From: Fictibacillus nanhaiensis
Lineage (GTDB): Bacteria; Bacillota; Bacilli; Bacillales; Fictibacillaceae
Length of the DNA: 64,000 nt
Direction: 5' to 3'
Assembly (NCBI GenBank): GCA_017052515.1
Contig: JAFHKR010000038.1
Location: 558,001 to 622,000 of the forward strand
The notes below the pieces were generated by a model. That model saw only the letters and a program-made list of their open reading frames with translations, had not been told where the DNA came from and ran no database searches. Shown in pieces: positions 60,553-64,000 of this stretch; the stretch's first letter is position 1; each line of letters starts with the position of its first letter. Both the position numbers and the translations under genes were made by a program.

Positions 60553-61044
60553 ATGAAAAGAATTTTATTATACTGGCTCCCCGTCTTTCTCTGGATGGGA
60601 ATCATTTTTTATGCCAGCTCTCAACCCTATGAAAAACAAGATCTGAGACCAACAATCTCAGCTAATTTAGATTTAACTATCATTGAGACTCTGTTCTCCT
60701 CAGTGAAACTCCATTATGCTGGCGATGAGATCAGTATTGAAGCACTGGGAGCTGCTCATTTTCTTGAATTTTTTATAAGAAAAGCAGCACACTTTTCCAC
60801 CTATTTTGTATTAGGGTTTTTAATGTACCGTGCTTTAAATTATTATTTGTTAAACAAACGTTTAACGTGGTTGATCTCCTGGATCATGACCATTTTATAT
60901 GCCATCTCAGATGAGGTTCATCAAAGCTTTACTCCCAATCGATCGCCGCATTTAGAGGATGTCATGATTGATGCGACAGGCGGTTTTATCGGTATCTTAT
61001 TAGCCTCAATGATTTATAAAAAATTCCGTACGAAAAGAATTTAG
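60553..61044 (+). CDS. VanZ-family membrane protein
   Basis: A 163-residue protein with four helices and the VanZ motifs: WMGIIFYASSQP in the first helix, FIRKAAHFSTYFVLGFL, ISDEVHQSFTPNRSPHLEDVMIDATGG in two parts. VanZ relatives influence teicoplanin resistance or cell-envelope traits; no specific function can be given. AGGTGG precedes the ATG. Confidence 0.88.
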   Translation: MKRILLYWLPVFLWMGIIFYASSQPYEKQDLRPTISANLDLTIIETLFSSVKLHYAGDEISIEALGAAHFLEFFIRKAAHFSTYFVLGFLMYRALNYYLLNKRLTWLISWIMTILYAISDEVHQSFTPNRSPHLEDVMIDATGGFIGILLASMIYKKFRTKRI

Positions 61045-61085
61045 TTTAGTGCTACAATAAAAGAAAAAAGAACGCAGGTGATAAC

Positions 61086-61328
61086 ATGCAAATGCCAATG
61101 ACGATGCAATCGAATCTAGTGACGACTGGAAAAGAAAAACGAGTTGAAGGTAATGTCTTTGAGATTTCTTTAGAAGGCTATAAGCTGTTTATTTTAGATC
61201 ATCCTGTACCGGTACAGAAAAAAGAAAACAGCTCTCCAGTAGGAAGAGCTGTGATAAAAGAAGTGACGTGGAAAGCAGAATCCACATTTCTTCTCTATGA
61301 ACTTATCGATCTACATGGCGTAAATTAA
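61086..61328 (+). CDS. DUF2584 protein, 80 aa
   Basis: A short soluble protein with the DUF2584 pattern: LVTTGKEKRVEGNVFEISLEGYKL and a C-terminal YELIDLHGVN. It is found in most Bacillaceae; function unknown. AGGTGA precedes the ATG, and a shared terminator follows. Confidence 0.8.
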   Translation: MQMPMTMQSNLVTTGKEKRVEGNVFEISLEGYKLFILDHPVPVQKKENSSPVGRAVIKEVTWKAESTFLLYELIDLHGVN

Positions 61329-61330
61329 TG

Positions 61331-61363
61331 AGAAGGAACTCAGGGTTGAGTTCCTTCTTTTAG
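61331..61363. terminator. Bidirectional terminator
   Basis: AGAAGGAACTCA and TGAGTTCCTTCT form a perfect 12-bp stem around GGGT, followed by TTTTAG. It serves the DUF2584 gene and the minus-strand C39 gene. Confidence 0.9.
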
Positions 61364-62100
61364 TTTTTATATGTAATCGCCTGAGAACCCATCTGCTTCC
61401 ACGCCTCTTCAAAATCATTAAGCTTTAATTTTCGATTTTTCTCCTTGTTCAACGGATCATTCACATATACGTGTTCACGATCATAGCCCGTAATGACCAC
61501 CGAATGTTCTTTCCACGTAATTTTTACTTTCCCTGATGGTGTATTCCATGTTCGAAATTCACTCTCTGGTAATGCACGAAATTCTGAATTAATGATTACC
61601 CAAACAGGTTTGCCATTCTTAATCTTTCCAAGGACTTCATTAAAGTTGCTTCCACTGAAATCTACTATTCTACCAGGCAAGTATCTCTCCGCAAGATCTG
61701 TCACAGGGCCATGATATACGCCATACCCCATCTTATCAAACGTATAAATATTCCCAACAAATCCGTCGTTTGGGTTGCCATAATAATAGGTTCCATTCTC
61801 ATTTTTATATGGCGTGTCCACTTTTTTTATCTTTTCTGCCAGTTCTATTTTCTCAACGTCTACTCCTGCATGTTGCAAAAGCATTGCCAGTGAAGTTACT
61901 TCGCAGCCTCGATCTAGTTCGGGCTTTTGTTGGATTAAAGGGACATCCTCGATCAAAATACCGTCATTTTTTTTTGTAATTCCACGTGTAGTATTAAATT
62001 CATACCTTGATTTATCCTCATTTTGTTTTTGGTAGTGCACATATCCCAAAAAGCTTGTGAATGCGATCAAAGCAAATAATATAATTAAAAGTCTTTTCAC
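61360..62100 (-). CDS. C39-like cysteine peptidase, membrane-anchored
   Basis: A 246-residue papain-like (C39_2-type) protein with an N-terminal membrane helix. The catalytic Cys66 lies in LDRGCEVTSLAMLL, His in KEHSVVITGYD and Asp in VNDPLN. It should face the outside of the cell. Substrate unknown. The start is GTG 62100 with GAGGAG 6 bases upstream. Confidence 0.85.
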   Translation of the reverse strand: MKRLLIILFALIAFTSFLGYVHYQKQNEDKSRYEFNTTRGITKKNDGILIEDVPLIQQKPELDRGCEVTSLAMLLQHAGVDVEKIELAEKIKKVDTPYKNENGTYYYGNPNDGFVGNIYTFDKMGYGVYHGPVTDLAERYLPGRIVDFSGSNFNEVLGKIKNGKPVWVIINSEFRALPESEFRTWNTPSGKVKITWKEHSVVITGYDREHVYVNDPLNKEKNRKLKLNDFEEAWKQMGSQAITYKN

Positions 62101-62280
62101 TATATACTCCTCGTATTTAAATTACTCTATATATTATCAAAATATTAAGTGCTTTAGCAAAAATTTGACAATCTAATACTCTTATCTATCAATATAATGC
62201 ATATTTATTCTGAAACTTAGAAGGAAATTGTCGATAAAAGAAGAAGTGAGTTTTAAAGATATTAGTAAAAGGAGGAAGAA

Positions 62281-63606
62281 ATGGAAAATAAAAAGGTACT
62301 AAAACGTTTTATTATGACTTCTACTTTTGCTGGAGCATTCTTAGCAGCACCAGTAATAGGGGAAGCAGCACTTGGTGATCAAACACTTAAACAAGGTAAT
62401 AGTCATACCGATGTAAAAGAGTTGCAGTCTATCTTAAAAAGTAAGGGGTATTTTCATTATCAAGAAACGACCACTTATTTTGGACCAATTACAAAAAAGG
62501 CAGTAATGGACTTTCAAAAAGCTAATGGTCTCGTTGTGGATGGAATTGTTGGAAAGAAAACATACGATAAGTTGTTGCAAAAAACTCATCAAGAAGAAGC
62601 ACCGTCAGTAAAAAAACCGACAGTGCAAAAACCGACAGTGCAAAAACCGACAGTGCAAAAACCTAAAGTGTCAAAACCGCCGGTATCCAGTACTAAGCCC
62701 GCATCAAGTTCAAAAACTAGTAAAGTTTTAAAGCTTAATACAACTGGACCTGAAGTAAAAAAACTTCAAACTGATCTTAAAACTTTAGGATTCTTCACCT
62801 TTTATAAAACGACTGATTTCTATGGAACAATAACAACTGAAGCCGTTCGGAAGTTTCAAATTAATCAAAAATTAAAGGCGACGGGGACTGCAGACCAGGT
62901 AACACTTAATCAAATTCAAAAGCTAATAGCAGGAAAGAAAAAACCAGTGTCACAACCTAAACCAATTGTTACAAAACCTACATCACCTTCCAAAGAAACG
63001 GTTTTAATGAAATTTGGAAGTACAGGTACTCAAGTAATGCAACTTCAAACACGCCTGAAGAAACTGGGGTATTTTAAATACCATATGATTACAGATTATT
63101 ATGGAACAGTTACAGAGGATAGTGTTGAGAGGTTCCAAAAAGCTAACAGTTTGCCGGTCACTGGTGAAATTACAAGCTCAGTATTAAATAAAATAACTGA
63201 GGTTGAGAAAAAAAAGGGACAAAAACCAAGCAATTCACGTAATCAAACCACTATTAATATTATTGCAAATGCTTCAGAGTATATGGGTGTACCTTATGTT
63301 TGGGGTGGAACTACACCAAAAGGATTCGACTGCAGTGGATTTATCCAATATGTTTATGCACAAGAAGGTATTCAGCTACCGAGAACTGTAGCGCAAATGT
63401 GGAACGCGACTTCTTTGGTCAGTAAACCAGTAGTAGGAGATCTAGTTTATTTTGAAACATACACCTCTGGGCCATCACATTTAGGTATTTACATAGGCAA
63501 CAACCAATTTGTACATGCTGGATCAAGTACAGGTGTGACGGTCAGTGATATGAACTTATCCTATTGGAAATCCCGTTATTTAGGAGCGAAACGAGTAAAT
63601 TACTAA
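62281..63606 (+). CDS. peptidoglycan endopeptidase with three PG-binding domains and NlpC/P60
   Basis: A 441-residue secreted cell-wall hydrolase. A signal peptide (about 1-30) is followed by three peptidoglycan_binding_1 repeats (near 35-100, 150-215 and 240-310). A Pro-rich linker built on a 15-bp repeat joins the first two. The NlpC/P60 domain (about 325-441) has Cys351 in GFDCSGF, His400 in PSHLGIY and His in FVHAGSS. It should cut the D-gamma-glutamyl-diaminopimelate bond as in CwlS/LytF. AAAGGAGG precedes the ATG. Expansion of the binding domains is a common variable feature. Confidence 0.9.
   Translation: MENKKVLKRFIMTSTFAGAFLAAPVIGEAALGDQTLKQGNSHTDVKELQSILKSKGYFHYQETTTYFGPITKKAVMDFQKANGLVVDGIVGKKTYDKLLQKTHQEEAPSVKKPTVQKPTVQKPTVQKPKVSKPPVSSTKPASSSKTSKVLKLNTTGPEVKKLQTDLKTLGFFTFYKTTDFYGTITTEAVRKFQINQKLKATGTADQVTLNQIQKLIAGKKKPVSQPKPIVTKPTSPSKETVLMKFGSTGTQVMQLQTRLKKLGYFKYHMITDYYGTVTEDSVERFQKANSLPVTGEITSSVLNKITEVEKKKGQKPSNSRNQTTINIIANASEYMGVPYVWGGTTPKGFDCSGFIQYVYAQEGIQLPRTVAQMWNATSLVSKPVVGDLVYFETYTSGPSHLGIYIGNNQFVHAGSSTGVTVSDMNLSYWKSRYLGAKRVNY
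62614..62690. repeat. 15-bp tandem repeat encoding the KPTVQ linker
   Basis: AAACCGACAGTGCAA is repeated exactly three times, then degenerates to AAACCTAAAGTGTCA and a further partial unit. It encodes the Pro/Thr/Val/Gln/Lys linker between wall-binding domains and could vary in length by slippage. Confidence 0.85.
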
Positions 63607-63617
63607 AATAGTAATAA

Positions 63618-63666
63618 AAAAAAGCTGCTGTCTAGGTTTAATATGGCCTTGCATAGCAGCTTTTAA
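63618..63666 (+). terminator. Terminator of the NlpC/P60 gene
   Basis: AAAAGCTGCT and AGCAGCTTTT pair across a 25-base loop; the flanks give T- and A-runs on both strands. Confidence 0.75.
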
Positions 63667-63788
63667 TATTATATATGTGTTTTATCAGCAAACTATCAGG
63701 TGATTATCAGTCATATATTGTAAACTATTTTGTTATAATATATGAGTGTTAAAGTATATGAAAATACTAGTTGAGAAGGAGATGTGTT

Positions 63789-64000
63789 TTGAAGAATTAT
63801 TATAAACTTATCCTGTTAATGGTCTTGTCCATTGGGCTTTTATCAGCTTGCTCAGAGCCTCCAAAGCCAGAGAATACATTAGAAAAATATGTTGGGTACT
63901 GGGAAAAACAAGATTTTAAGAATATGTATAAACTATTAGATACTAAATCGCAAGAAGCCATTTCTGAGAAAGATTTTGTTGAACGCTATGAATCTATATA
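63789..64000 (+). CDS. pbpC: penicillin-binding protein, PBP3-like, N-terminal part only
   Basis: The first 70 codons of a gene cut by the window edge. It starts at TTG 63789 with AAGGAG 7 bases upstream. A lipoprotein-type signal has Cys21 in LLSACSE. The segment LEKYVGYWEKQDFKNMYKLL...ISEKDFVERYESIY matches the MecA_N/NTF2-like domain at the N-terminus of class B PBPs such as B. subtilis PbpC. The transpeptidase domain lies beyond the window. Confidence 0.8.
   Translation, partial: MKNYYKLILLMVLSIGLLSACSEPPKPENTLEKYVGYWEKQDFKNMYKLLDTKSQEAISEKDFVERYESI

Noticed and set aside
62163-62200. TTGACA with TATAAT upstream of the NlpC/P60 gene
   Set aside because: The two boxes are 22 bp apart, too far for one sigma-A promoter.
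1-64000. tRNA or rRNA genes, integrases and transposases
   Set aside because: No cloverleaf, conserved rRNA segment, DDE transposase or integrase motif was seen on either strand.

Overview
The window looks like a chromosomal segment of an aerobic, endospore-forming Bacillaceae bacterium (Fictibacillus/Bacillus-like; the genus is a guess). The supporting signs are strong AGGAGG-type ribosome binding sites, frequent TTG/GTG starts, CcpA-type cre boxes, an RsbK/RsbM/RsbY-type stress module as known from the Bacillus cereus group, a ycsG-ycsI-pxpBC (kip-like) cluster, and two families of short interspersed repeats. I saw no rRNA, tRNA, CRISPR array, prophage or intact insertion sequence.

Layout. 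1-6.6 kb: a DUF2628 pseudogene cut by the window edge, a NUDIX hydrolase, small unknown genes, pssA, glycerate kinase, a heptad-repeat coiled-coil protein and an isolated pxpA. 6.7-14.3 kb: a signalling island with a CHASE3-GAF hybrid kinase (RsbK-like), a CheR-type methyltransferase (RsbM-like), a receiver-PP2C phosphatase (RsbY-like), a soluble PAS kinase and a small protein resembling that kinase's N-terminal sensor region. 14.5-17 kb: an MFS exporter and a YihY-type membrane protein. 17.2-22.3 kb: the sucrose operon scrR-scrA-scrB-scrK, with two GGAACCGGTTCC operators. 22.6-26.4 kb: pxpB-pxpC-ycsG-ycsI for 5-oxoproline use, lacking pxpA, which lies 17 kb away. 26.7-32.9 kb: a visibly AT-rich, compact exopolysaccharide operon (Wzz-like protein, degenerate tyrosine kinase, initiating sugar transferase, flippase, polymerase, two glycosyltransferases).

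33.1-54.7 kb is a large glycan-uptake locus: two intracellular GH35 enzymes, a glucoamylase-family (PF10091-type) protein, a GH3 beta-glucosidase, two solute-binding proteins (one of 986 residues), four ABC permeases, an NHL-TPR-Yip1 membrane protein and a DUF5696 protein. Its two outer promoters share one design: a sigma-A promoter, a cre box between or overlapping the -35 and -10 elements, and TCGAAACGTTTCGA-type operators. The cognate LacI-type repressor and the ABC ATPase are not in the window. 54.9-64 kb: an ECF sigma/anti-sigma pair, a DJ-1/PfpI protein, an orphan argininosuccinate-lyase-like enzyme, SGNH-like, VanZ, DUF2584, C39 peptidase and NlpC/P60 genes, and the start of a PBP3-like transpeptidase.

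The most unusual non-genic signal is a family of five intergenic elements (about 5.8, 11.8, 22.4, 52.3 and 57.5 kb). Each has 5-6 short motifs spaced 21 bp apart (exactly two helical turns), almost without exception, and ends in the same roughly 38-bp tail. All five lie just downstream of a gene. A second family (three copies at 13.6, 35.8 and 48.3 kb) is the palindromic GTTGATTTCCG...CAATCAAC type common in Bacillaceae.
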